Below are positions 51,400 to 62,118 of a DNA stretch of 64,000 nt, piece by piece. The DNA is from Apostichopus japonicus (taxonomy: Eukaryota > Echinodermata > Holothuroidea > Aspidochirotida > Stichopodidae). Location: assembly GCF_037975245.1 (NCBI RefSeq), contig NC_092576.1, positions 30,730,611 through 30,794,610 on the forward strand, given 5' to 3'. Within the stretch, counting starts at the first letter, position 1. Each line of letters begins with the position of its first letter. The position numbers were made by a program, and so were the translations under genes. The notes under the pieces were generated by a model. It was not told where the DNA came from and made no database searches. It saw only the letters and a list, made by a program, of their open reading frames with translations.

Positions 51400-51990
51400 A
51401 ATTGTACCACCGGCATGATTGAGCTAGGCTTGTTTGTCAAGCACCGAGATCTTGTGGATGTTTGGAGGTCCGAAAATCCCCAGGTGGTTGCTTGTACGTG
51501 GCATCAACCAGATGCATCAGTTTCATCCAGACTCGACAGGTTTTATGCCCCGCGCAAGTTTCCTCGATCTCGGTGCTCGATTATTTCATGTCCTTTATCT
51601 GATCATGACGCAGTTGTTTTGCCCTTGCAGCTGCCGGAGTCCTTTCATGTGGAGAAGGGACTTCGACGGCTGAACACGGAAATTGTTAAAGAGCAAAAGT
51701 TCAAGGAGCAATTCGTCGAGAAGTACAGAGGATGGCAATCCCTCCAGCCTGCTTTTCACAAAACGTTAGTGTGGTGGGACGAGGTCAAGTCCCTCATCAA
51801 GCAGTTCGCAATCAGGTATTGTGTTGAGAGAGCTCACCAACGGAGATTCAAGTTCCACTCCTTGTGCAATAGAGCAAGGGATGGTTCTTCATCGTCTGAT
51901 CTGCATGCACACTTGGAGTGTTTCCCGATGAGAAACTGCACGGAGCCCGAGTGCGTGCCAGAATCCAGTTTGTTGAGGCGGACGAGAAGC
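51400..51990 (+). pseudogene. LINE endonuclease C-terminal part and linker
   Basis: RDLVDVWRSENPQVVACTWH, SSRLDRFYAPRKF, CPLSDHDAVVLPL, LVWWDEVKSLIKQFAIRYCV. SDHD is the conserved endonuclease end motif. The GDFN block is deleted between 51378 and 51415. Confidence 0.7.
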
Positions 51991-51992
51991 CT

Positions 51993-52690
51993 GTTCGAAG
52001 GTGTCCATTTCGAACCAACCACTCTTGGTGCACGCATATATTGTCCCTTCTGGACCGACCGCCTTTCCACATCTTTGAGTGTTCTTGCACTCTTTCAACC
52101 CTTCTTTCCCCCCTGGGAACAAGAACTTGCTTTTCCCAGGGTTGTCTGTGATGTTTGTTTCGTCCAAGTTTAAAACACAATTTCACGGTAAATCCTTAGC
52201 AATTTCCTCCAAATTTTAAAAGTATTCTTTATTTGTGTCACTGTCAACTTTTGCTCTGGCTCGTTTTATATTCGCAGCAATTCCATGGGAAAGACTGTTC
52301 CGTGTTATGAAGGAACGAATTAAGTCATCAGCAGGAACATTGTTCTTGAATCTGCTTTCTACCCTCTCCGATCCAGGTAGCTTTTCATCAGGAGCTTCAT
52401 ATCTATTGGGGTGAGAGGATATCCCCAGTTACTGACTTCAGCGACAGTCCTGATAATTGTCGTCTCCTCCACAGGGAAACGCACACAAGGCCTGCCAACG
52501 GCACCAGCATGGGTCTTGCTGCATCGATTCTGTTATGAGCTCTTGGTGACTTGCTTGGTGGTTTTGCTTGCCTTTGCCTGGGACATACCATTCCTTACTG
52601 CATTTACAGCTGCCTCAAATCTATTGGGTTGTATGCCTGATAGCGACGTTCTATCTCTGACCTTTCTTGTATGTGCAAGGCATCATGCTG
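51993..52690 (-). pseudogene. pogo/Tigger-like transposase relic (HTH and DDE_1)
   Basis: Minus-strand pieces in order: a psq-type helix-turn-helix FEAAVNAVRNGMSQAKASKT (about 52640-52570); HNRIDAARP; VSNWGYPLTPIDMKLLMKSY LDRRG; ADDLIRSFITRNSLSHGIAA NIKRA; then VLNLDETNITDNPGKSKFLF PGGKE and TKSGWFEMDTF. LDETN carries the first catalytic Asp. Later DDE residues are cut off at the LINE junction near 51997. Several stops and frameshifts. Confidence 0.72.
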
Positions 52691-52699
52691 AGAAAGATA

Positions 52700-53750
52700 T
52701 ATAAACAGCAATTCAAAATTAGCTTCTTCATTTAGAAAATGTAACAGTAGTACACAGATAAAGGATAAAATATTGGCACTGGGCTTAGAAAAACAGTAGC
52801 AGCTCACTACTACAATAAAGAGTGATGTTCCCTCAACTGGAAACTTGTACTGTTTAGGTTAAACCAAAGCGTTTCTCAAAGCTGTGCCTTTGTAGTATTT
52901 GTAGTACCGGTACCTTAGTAAAATTTATGAAAAGAATATAAAAAAAGGAAGAAACATGAGATGCAACATGAGAAATATGCTAGATATGCTCCTTAATGAA
53001 GCAATATCCACAACAAAAACAAAATACTCGGAGTGTAAAGCAATATTGTTTACATTTAACCCTTCACAGTTAAGTGTAAGATATGCTTTATCTTGCGAAT
53101 GGAGAAGTGTGAAAGATTACATGTGAAGGTTGTATTTTGTGATTGTACTTACTGTTATAGTGGACTGGCTACTTGTTGCTAGTGCAAGTTGCCTCGAGTA
53201 TTTGTCATCTTTCACTGTAACATGTGACAGTGATCCTGTCACAAGACTTTGCAGGGTAAGTTGACGCAGTATTCCATAGGACCACTGGTCTTGTGGTCCC
53301 GTCCTGCATCATATTTATATTTCTAACTTCCTGTCCGCTGGCCACTCTGCGTGTGGTTTCATCCTGTAAGAAACCAAGAACATTTTTCGTGTAAACAGTG
53401 TGATTGGAAACTCATTGTCAAAACTTCAAAGTAATTCATTACATAAAATTAAAGTTCAAAATGGGGCAGGCAGTGGGACTTGCTCGCTCATGAAAGGTTG
53501 TGCAACTGTTGTTTGCTTTGTGGTAGCATATATTAGGGTAACTTATGGTTGCACGGTTACTTGGTCTGACCATGAAACCTGTTTTAACCATGGTTACATT
53601 TTAACTGAAAATATCTTGTTAACCCGAATAATCAATTCTTAATAATTGCACATTAACCAGAATTAAAATTGAATGCTACAGCTGAGGCTCTAAACTCGAC
53701 CATTAGATCACCCAAGGACAAACAGGATCTAACGTGTGTAACGGTTGGAC
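52700..53750. other. Spacer without recognised gene
   Basis: AT-rich DNA. I see no domain, TIR or RNA gene. A short palindromic GTACCGGTAC lies near 52907. Confidence 0.4.
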
Positions 53751-53762
53751 ACCAAACCATTC

Positions 53763-54378
53763 GGGGTACACCCCTCAGTCCGACAAGTTTTCAGTCCGAA
53801 AATGAAATAGACGTTTTCAGTCCGAAAATGTTTTCAGTTGGGGAATGAAAGCAAGTTTCAATGCCATAATATCACCAATTAGCTGTGACAACCCGAACTG
53901 ATAGTAAAGAAATCGATTGAATCTTTCGTATATACTCATAATTGACAAATAAGGAGTAAAGGTTTAGAAAATATATTGGAATTTTCGGTCCCCTGGGACC
54001 TTAGTCAGCAATATTGGCAGTCGAATGAAAAGCACAAAGTGTAACACAATGAAAGTATGACGCTAGGTTTAAAGTGTAAATTGCATTGATGGAATTAGAA
54101 CCAAACAAACCATGAATATACAGGATGCTGATTAAGGAGCGAACAAGGGATTACAGATGTTTGTAGAACTGATAGTTGTTAAGGGTCCCAAGACTTTCTT
54201 GAGGCCGGTGATGTTAGACTTCAGAGACATCAGTTCGGGCTGTCACCGTTTATTTTCGGACTGAAAACGTGTATTTCATTTTCGGACTGAAAACGTGTCG
54301 GACTGAAAACTCGTTTTTTCGGACTGAGAACGTGTATGTTATTTTCGGACTGAAAACATGTCGGACTGACGTGTACCC
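53763..54378. mobile_element. 616-bp MITE with 8-bp TSD
   Basis: Ends GGGGTACACCCC.. and ..GTGTACCC form terminal inverted repeats that continue with CAGTCCGAC, TTTTCAGTCCGAAAATGAAA and, further in, ACAACCCGAACTGAT versus ATCAGTTCGGGCTGT. AACCATTC is duplicated at 53755-53762 and 54379-54386. The motif TTTTCAGTCCGAAAA recurs several times in the subterminal zones, mostly at the right end. It has no coding sequence. An 8-bp TSD suggests hAT (or P) mobilisation. Confidence 0.82.
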
Positions 54379-54399
54379 AACCATTCTACCATCGATACA

Positions 54400-57090
54400 T
54401 GCCACTGGAGACATTACAATGCACATGACTGTCATGAAACATTCTAAAACTGTGGCACATTATAGGGTCAAATTAACTTCCTTTAAGGTGAATATGCTAT
54501 TTATTAGTTTTACTTCTACTTAATTTTGGACACCAAATGTTACACATGTTAGATTCTTTATTCTTTCCCACATTTCAGAAAAACAAACTGTATCTGGCTT
54601 AAACCATTTATTCTATATGCATTCAAATATTTCAGTCTAAATACTTTTTGGTACTGGAGTATTCTTACAGTTTCATCTAAATATGTTGTATCAAATTATA
54701 AACTTGCACCTGAACAATTTTTCCGGATACGGTCATCATCTTCTGTCGAGTTCCTGGCTTTGGGAGCTTTACATCCTTTAATGGCACAAGCTGTGGTTGT
54801 GGTGGATTCACTAAGTGTCTGGCTGTATCCAGTATGTTGTCACTTATATTATTTATTGCAAGGGCATTTTGTTTAATTGTTAAATATCAGGCAAGATCTA
54901 GCTGCCTTTTTGAAAGTTCCGTATGAGGAACGTTTTGCCGGTCATCAGTTTTGGTTGGATGTCTTTGTTGTAACATACTGCTTTGGTTGTAGCTGTTACA
55001 TCTGCGATACCTTAATTTAGAATATCACCTTGAAATTTGGTTTCTTACAATGAGAACTTTAGTTCCTTTTGGATATGGACCAGAGGACTGCCCAGACTGC
55101 AGGATGTTCTGTAAGGTGTCCATCTGTATGGAATAGAAACCAAGATATGTAAGTATTATATATTTTCTAATAATAACAGAAATTGTAATTGAACAAATCA
55201 GTTCAACTGTAGTTTTGTTTGGCACAATTGTGTATAGGACCAGGGGTGAATTCGAGTAATTTAGGGGCAGGGACAGTTGACTGTGGTTTAATGAAATTAC
55301 CTCAATATTTAGCATGTAGCAAGTTCCTTGTAGATTCAACTTCGGTATAAATTTTGATTGTGAAGCGAACCGCGGATGGCGGTGGCAATTACCAGATTCA
55401 GGGGTCTTCGCTTCGAACTCACAAGTGATAAATGAGGATGCAAGAGTGTTCTTGCGTTGAAACAACGGCTGACGATTGCATTACAAACTGTTAATGATAA
55501 ATATACAAAGATGAACAAATCATGATACATGAAAATATAAAATGGCTTAAAGAGCTCTTTACTCAGGGAAACTAAATTCAAGAACGAAAATATTAATACA
55601 ACATAGCACCCGTACAATACTTTAAAATGTATAATGAACATAATGAAGTAATCTGCACTTTAAAATAATGAAATACGTCTGCCAACAGGCGAGGACTTTT
55701 AGCACCTCAATAATGGTCAGGGCAACACATGCCAGCTGCAACCATTATAGGAAATCTCTGAGACAATAACCATAATAAACAACAGTAACAAATAATGTTC
55801 AGAATACAAAATAAGTATAAACTCTCGACAGGTACAATAATTAACTGTCAATACACTTAACTGTCAATTACACTACAGTATAATAATAGTAAATAATATT
55901 CAAAGTACGCAATAGCACGCACGTGCTTAACGATTAACAATACACGCTATGAACCCCTAGGACCAACGTCCAAAAACATAGCCGTACATATGTACTTTGT
56001 ACAGTAAAGCACAGCCTAGCCAAGGGGCAACATTTTAAAGTACAATTCAATTAAATAACAATATTTCTGGCTAAATCTCTTACTAAAATGAGTACAGCTC
56101 GCTCGCGGAAAAGGAGAAGAAGACGCTCGCGGCGCGAAAGATCGCGTACATCGAGACTCCATCAGGTGCAAGCCAGCTCGCTGTATGTTGGTAATAGTAC
56201 CTTGGATACCAGTCGCTTCGAGCCTGAAGCCGAAACCCTGCCTCTTTAGAAGGGGGACATCTCCTTATTAACTCCAGACAGCACAGATATGACTATTATA
56301 GTAGTATAGAAATATGATAGAGCAATAAAAATATGAAATACTACAGGGTTTACGAGGCGAACCCCGGGGCTCCGCAGAGACGCTTCTAGGAATAATCACA
56401 GCGCGTACAGAACTAACAAAAAACACGTGCAAAAGCTATGGAGACAACTAACGCTACAAACTGACTATTACGTAACACATAAATATTCAAGTGTGAAAAC
56501 AAAAAAATTTCACTTCATTACAATTGCAATGACCTAGAAGTGACTTTTAAGGTATTTTTGGAACTAAACTAATTGTTGACTGACGATTTCATATCACCAT
56601 ACTATATTTTAAGATAATGCATTCAATCAGTTGTTAAGGGGACTGTGGCATTGCCAGGGGGTCACTTGGGGGGGGGCTGTGTTTCCCATAAATAGTGTCC
56701 TTTGTAGTGTTAAAAAACTCCCGAAAAATTTTAGAAAAAATCAAGTTCTTTAATACAGCACCAGATTGCTTTTAAAGGACATGCGACACGAAAAACGAAA
56801 CTCTACTGAACTCTTTTTAACGTGTTACAATTATCCCAAATCGAATTCGATGGTTTTCGACAGAAAAATCCTTCAGATTCAAAATTGGTGAAATATAACC
56901 GCTGATATCAGGCCATCGAATGCCATGTAATTTCGTATTCATTTTGGATGACATACGGTATTGAAGCGCGCAGAACGTCGATGAAGTTGTCACTTCTGCG
57001 CAGTATATTTTAACGGACGAATTCACGCTAATACCAGATATTTGTTATTATTGTAGTAGCAGCTCACTGCTTTAAACCGAAAACAAACAT
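54400..57090. other. Gene-poor stretch
   Basis: No coding region supported. GC-richer patches at 56090-56270 (CTCGCTCGCGGAAAAGGAG, CTCGCGGCGCGAAAG) and 56340-56400 could be part of an unrecognised LTR or UTR. A G8 run lies at about 56670. Confidence 0.4.
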
Positions 57091-57094
57091 CACA

Positions 57095-57334
57095 GTGCCA
57101 TATTTTCCTCTCAATACCGAAGTAGAGAGCTCAGATAATGACAAAAGTAGCGAAAATGGTGCTGAGAATATCGCCGATCCACAATATTTACCTGGCGGCG
57201 GAGATATCCAACCTTACATGTACCAACCAGAAACAGATGATTCCGGTGACGAGAACGATGGCCAGGGCCGTGCTGGAGGAGATGTACACGGCGATGAAGG
57301 AATCGCCAAAGGAAGTTGGACTGGTACGTACTCT
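57095..57334 (+). CDS. Candidate acidic first exon (P2X7-C-type gene)
   Basis: Open from ATG 57095: an acidic segment ESSDNDKSSENG, then GGDIQPYMYQPETDDSGDEN and GDEGIAKGSWTG ending at a GTACGTAC donor. IQPYM-x-x-P-x-x-D-S followed by an acidic stretch is the usual beginning of invertebrate genes with a P2X7-C-like domain, such as the exon at 21148-21397. No downstream exon is visible on this strand, so it is an orphan. Confidence 0.4.
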
Positions 57335-57399
57335 AATAATGAAGGATACGTGAGTAGGTCGAACATTCCCCCCATTCACCAGCAAATATTTGGGAAATT

Positions 57400-58600
57400 A
57401 AGGGTCCTTCATCAGTGTCAATATCATTGTTTGCATTTTGATAAGAATTATACTTATACCAATCGAACCCCGCTAGACTGCTTCATCATATCGACCCTAA
57501 GCTACACTGGCCTATTCAGGCCAGTCAACGTTGTAGTTGTGTTACGTTGTAGAAAGCGTTGTAGCCTAGGCTAATTTGGACTCAATCGAAGGTTGTTCAC
57601 TTAGTTGTGTAACTGATCAGTATTCATGATGAGTACCAAACACAATAGGGTTATTTACTCCCTATAATATGTACATACAGTATTATCACCAAACAACATC
57701 AGACCAAGTTCCATTACAATGGGACTTGTCATTATTTGAACTTTGTCATGTTTGACCCTGTGACCAAGCAAGAAGAACAACAGATCACTTATACCCATTA
57801 GATTGTGTCTACATAGTGAACTATCAAAAGTGTCACATATGCATAAACACAAACATCAACTTGAGCCTTATTGAATGCTTAGGTTCCTGTACTTTCTGCA
57901 AGGAACAAAAGATGCACAAATGACTTTGCAGTCCACCGCAACATTTCACCATGGACATAAAAAACAACCACATGCAATTACATCAATATTTGACACATGA
58001 TGTATCACAAAGAAGATAATATGGTTGGGTTTTTATTTTAAACTTTGCATATTTGTTGAGACTCTGAATATTGTAAAAACTAACACATTAAGGAAGCAAC
58101 TTGGAAGTAATTGCAGGCTACAATTTTCTTGAATATTGATGCATGTACTATATCCCAAGTGTCCACATAGGAGAATCCAACCCGCAGATGCAGAAAGAGT
58201 CCTGAAAATGAAAGAAAACAAAAATATCAAGTCACATGACGAATGACTTCACATTGCTTTTAAATGCAACAGGAAAAGATTACTTGCAAGAAGCCGCCCA
58301 TATTACATAACATTGTAGCGGAACTTGTAAATGCATTTTCTCTCTGAAATTGTCAGAGACACAAAGCAGTACAGGGTGAAGAACTTCCAAAGAAAGTGAA
58401 ATATGAACTCACACACAAAGGAATACTAGCAAAATGCGTTGCGAACAATGTACGAATATTCAGTGCAGACTTATCCTTTGCCTTATCTTTTGGACAAAAG
58501 GTTCACCGGATAAAATCACACAATGGTAAAACTACTTAATACTAACCAGAGCCGACTAAGGCAGTACCTTTATTAATATAAGCTTATTTAATTGTCAAGT
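57400..58600. other. Spacer without recognised gene
   Basis: Only short unsupported open frames. CTACACTGGCCTATTCAGGC near 57502 contains a short GGCC inverted repeat. No element identified. Confidence 0.4.
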
Positions 58601-58612
58601 ACTATTATATGT

Positions 58613-60375
58613 GTGCTTTTTACGTGCAAAGAAACGGACACGGACCAAAGGTCAACAAACCAAAAACAATCCCAGTCTGTTTAACAACCACCAAATACCC
58701 AACTGAAAACCCACAAATGTATAAAATGTAGCGTTTAACGTGACGTGAAAAGGACACGGACCCAAAGGCTAACAGAACCAAAACAATAAAGCTCCACAAA
58801 CCAGCCCCAAAAAGCCAACTCCAAACCACAAACAGAAACCCCCCAACCGATATTATGTAAACGACAAACCCCCCACCCCACACATAACAACTCACTAAAA
58901 AATTCATCCGGGGTACGCCGTCCCGATAGCAGACGACAGGCTTGCGCATTACCTGCGAAGTTTTCCCAACACGGGTCTTTTCAAGCCCCTAGCAGTATTC
59001 CCCCTTTTCTTACGAGGGAGCAGAGTTCTTAACTCCCCGTCAACCTTGATCGAGTGGACTGTCAGGAACAGGAGGTCCACTAGCGACCATCGTGTCCAGT
59101 ATAGCGGAAGCGGCTGCGGGTAGGGTGGAAGGGCCACTCGAGTCAATGAGATCAGGGGCCTGTTTCGTCTCATCAAACCAATCGGAGGACTCCTTAGCCA
59201 CAACTAATAAGGCTGTAGTGCAGTCCTCCATTGGGGAGTCAGAATCTGGGCCACTTAATGTCTCTTGGGCCGGTTGACTCGGGGCCCAACTAGTATCACC
59301 GATAGCGGGCGTAGCTACCGGTGAACTAGAACAAGCGGCATTCTGCGCCTCATGCCTCTCCGCTAGTACCATCTCCGCCGTTTTGTCCTGCTCTGCCTCA
59401 GTGGGCAAGGCTGGCAGTCTCGGCAAGTTCGATCAGGGGAGAGGTCGGACACGAAAGGGGAAACAAAGCCTCCACCGGGGCGCTAGTGTCGGACACTGAT
59501 GACAGGAGCATCATGTGATACGGTGTCAGAGGCCGGGACAGGGACCGCTTCAACCACGCCCGTGGCCACTCGCGGCGTATGAGCGGTCTGGGCATAAACG
59601 ATATCCCCTTTACACTCGGCCAGGGTATGCCCAACCTGTAAACAGCCACCGCTTGTTCGGGCACAACCTGGCCTCATGCCCTTCCAGCCCGCACCTCCAA
59701 CAAGTGCGAGGCTGTCCCGGGTATGCAATGTGGGCCCTGTGCCCATTAGCCCACAAGGTAGAGGGGATATCGGACTTGAGTTCAACTCTAACTCGTCTAG
59801 TCCCGGTCTTGACACCCATACATTCAAGGAATTCCGGCTCCTCGTAGCCGGTCACTTTCCCAAAACGCCCCAGTGTCCGCACAACAACCTGTTCAGACAT
59901 GTCCAGAGGGAGATGGAGGACTGTCACCCACACCGAACTGTCATACGGTGTGACCTTCAGTCCCTCAACTCCCTCCAACACATGGACACCTCGGACGCGG
60001 GCAGCCTCCGAGGTGAACCGAACATCAAAAACATTCATACCCCGGAGAGGTTTACGCTAAAGCGCGTCAACCTCTCCAGGGACCTTTAAACCAACAGAAC
60101 GCAAAACTGAAAAGACTTGTCCGGGGACGACCTTAGCGTCCCCCGAAAAATGCAACAATACGATTTTGCTGTCACGGCGAGCCGCCATGACAGCTAGGGG
60201 TGTGGCAAACCACGCACCTACGAAAAACAGAAACCACGCAACAAAGCCAAAACTACACTAACACAAACTGCAAACTATTGAAAGACCAACGTAAAAAACA
60301 CAAAGTGTGTGGTCAAGGAAAAATGGAGAGCAGCCGAAAACACGTCCGCACTCCACGAAAGCAAACTACGACTCT
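58613..60375 (-). mobile_element. ORF1-only LINE derivative (HAL1-like), copy 3
   Basis: Same layout as copies 1 and 2: 3' end GTGCTTTTTACGTGCAAAG at 58613, 3'UTR, ORF1, 5' end with CGTGGAGTGCGGACGTG at about 60345. I found no TSD. The 5' end abuts an unrelated LINE ORF2 fragment on the same strand, so the 5' junction may be chimeric. Confidence 0.82.
59610..60188 (-). pseudogene. ORF1 of copy 3, best-preserved N-terminus
   Basis: ATG at 60188 and an unbroken frame through PGQVFSVLRSVGLKVPGEVD, DSSVWVTVLHLPLDMSEQVV, GRFGKVTGYEEPEFLE and the first knuckle CWRCGLEGHEARLC. A small deletion after CPNKR removes the second knuckle start and shifts frame, ending at a stop near 59610. The C-terminal third remains readable in other frames down to about 58950. 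This copy shows the ancestral start MAARRDSKIV. Confidence 0.75.
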
Positions 60376-60384
60376 TAAAATCTT

Positions 60385-60660
60385 AGCTTGAGCGGGGGCT
60401 CGCTCCTTGAAATAAAAATACCCACGAGTTTCCGCATCCTCCAAAAATCTCTCCCTCGAACGTATAAATGCGTCCTCAGCGGGGATAGGAACAACAACTT
60501 CATTATCCCCATAGAGACAACGAGGCTGAAGCTCTTTTAACACGTGGCGCTTTTCCCGAGCTCGGCGAACGCCATAAGCAATACACAGATCTCTGATTGT
60601 AGACTTTATGGTTTCCAACCATTCCGCTACAGAAACAACAAATCCTGCTTTAAGTGTACA
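60385..60660 (-). pseudogene. LINE ORF2 fragment (EN-RT linker)
   Basis: WLETIKSTIRDLCIAYGVRR AREKRHVLKELQPR and RSRERFLEDAETRGYFYFKE correspond to WWDDVKLRIKRFAIQYCVTR and the following charged linker in the intact ORF2, but diverged. A fragment of a third Tx1-like lineage. Confidence 0.6.
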
Positions 60661-60769
60661 CCACAAATGTAAACACAATGACAATTCTTTTTTTGGTTTC
60701 GATGATAATCGTAACGTTTGCAATCATGGGAGTGTGTATGTGTGTGTGTGTGTTCGTTTGTGACGCCCA

Positions 60770-61060
60770 GCTTTTAAACACGATATCTCAAGAAGGGAAG
60801 CTTGGACAGTTCTCATATTTGGTACATAGGAGTACCTTATTGAGTACAAGAAGCCTATTGTTTTTGGTGTAGGTCAGAGGTCATTTAAGGTCACCAGGGG
60901 TGAAATAGTGAAAAGCTTGTAAACATGATATCTCAGCAATCAAAGCTTGGACTGATCTCATATTTTGTATGTAGAAGTACCACATTTGTTACATGAAGCC
61001 TATTGTTTTTGGTGTAGGTCATAGGTCACTTGGGGTCACCAGGGGTGAAATAGTGAAAAG
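60770..61060 (+). repeat. About 145-bp tandem duplication
   Basis: GATATCTCA-GAAGGGAAGCTTGGAC at 60782 recurs, diverged, at 60929. AAGCCTATTGTTTTTGGTGT followed by AGGTCA and CACCAGGGGTGAAATAGTGA end each unit. Confidence 0.85.
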
Positions 61061-61320
61061 CTTGTTTACTAAAAAGCTAAATTTCATTTTACTTAAGTGA
61101 AATTGAAAAGCCGTTTTGCTTAAGTAGAATTGCAGGCAGAATTGTATTTTACTTAAGTAGAATTGTATTTTTGTTAAGTAAAATACGATGTAGACAAAAA
61201 CCGTTTGAATACAATTAAGCTTCAGTAAAACGCAATTCTACTTAAGTGCAATTCATTTCAATTGAGCTTTATTGTATTGTACTTAAGTGGAATTCTACTT
61301 AAGTAGAATAGAGAGGTAAA
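61060..61320. repeat. ACTTAAGT palindrome cluster
   Basis: About seven copies of TTACTTAAGTAGAATT-like 16-mers lie in both orientations within 260 bp, with variants TTGCTTAAGTAG, TTGTTAAGTAAAAT and CTACTTAAGTGCAATT. The block can fold on itself extensively. No coding sequence. Confidence 0.75.
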
Positions 61321-61580
61321 TGTTAAAACGGCTTGCCGTAGGTGCGTAGACATTACAGATACGAATTGAGGAATTTTGAAATGTACAAAGTACCGAAATA
61401 CAACGCCCAGCCCACCCTGGTCAGATCTTACTTGTGAATAAGAGCACCGACAATAAGCACCACATGAATGATTCGACAGAGTCGAAGAATAAAACACCGA
61501 TCCCTTCCAAATATTTAGAAAATGAACAAATTCACCAGCAGATAAATACGTTTCTTGCAACAAAATAATCACCCACAATC
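61270..61580 (-). pseudogene. LINE endonuclease fragment
   Basis: ILLQETYLSAGEFVHFLNIW KGSVFYSS followed by SNHSCG resembles the QETH...W-x-G...SCGT segment of Tx1-type endonucleases. Frames change after that. Confidence 0.45.
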
Positions 61581-62118
61581 TTCTAGATAGATTGATGGCA
61601 ACATAAATAGATCCTGTCTGTCATCAAGTTGTTCAAATTGATCCTCTGTTTTCTACAATAACTGCCTCCTCCCATCCCTTTAAACACTCTCTGTCCCTGC
61701 GGAACATGGATTGCTGTGAGCAACATTTATACCAGAAGGGTCAGTGTTGGCATGTTTGCTGACTGATTCCATTCAAAAGTTTGTTCTGCTTATAGAATAT
61801 TGTGGCACGAGTTACACCGTGTAATTGTACACTACTATTATAAAAACAGGACTGAATGATATGGTTTATGGACATGTAGCTATAATATTTTGCCATGCTT
61901 TTGGAAGAATAAACACAGTCTCACTCATCACCTACTCAGCATGCGTCACGCACTCATACATACACACACATGCCAACTTCAATGCAAAAATTACAATTGG
62001 CATGAAAAGCACAAATTGTAGTGCTTTTTACAAAGTCTGTTGCAATTTTATAATATTCACATGCTTCATTGGCATCTCTAAATTTCTGGTTAGGTTAGTT
62101 TAGGTTAAATGAAGTGAT

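Larger units (their letters stand above)
50060..51997 (+). mobile_element. Truncated LINE of the ORF1-only subfamily with endonuclease
   Basis: Plus-strand copy: ORF1 N-terminus (SVGLKVPREVDALQRKPLRG), a short LINE-tail insertion, a decayed ORF1 C-terminal region, then ORF2 endonuclease (VDVVLLQETH) and the EN-RT linker (LNTEIVKEQKFKEQFVEKYR GWQ) up to about 51997. RT is missing. It shows that the ORF1-only elements have, or had, a longer ORF2-bearing relative. Multiple frameshifts. The right end abuts a pogo-like transposase relic. Confidence 0.75.
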
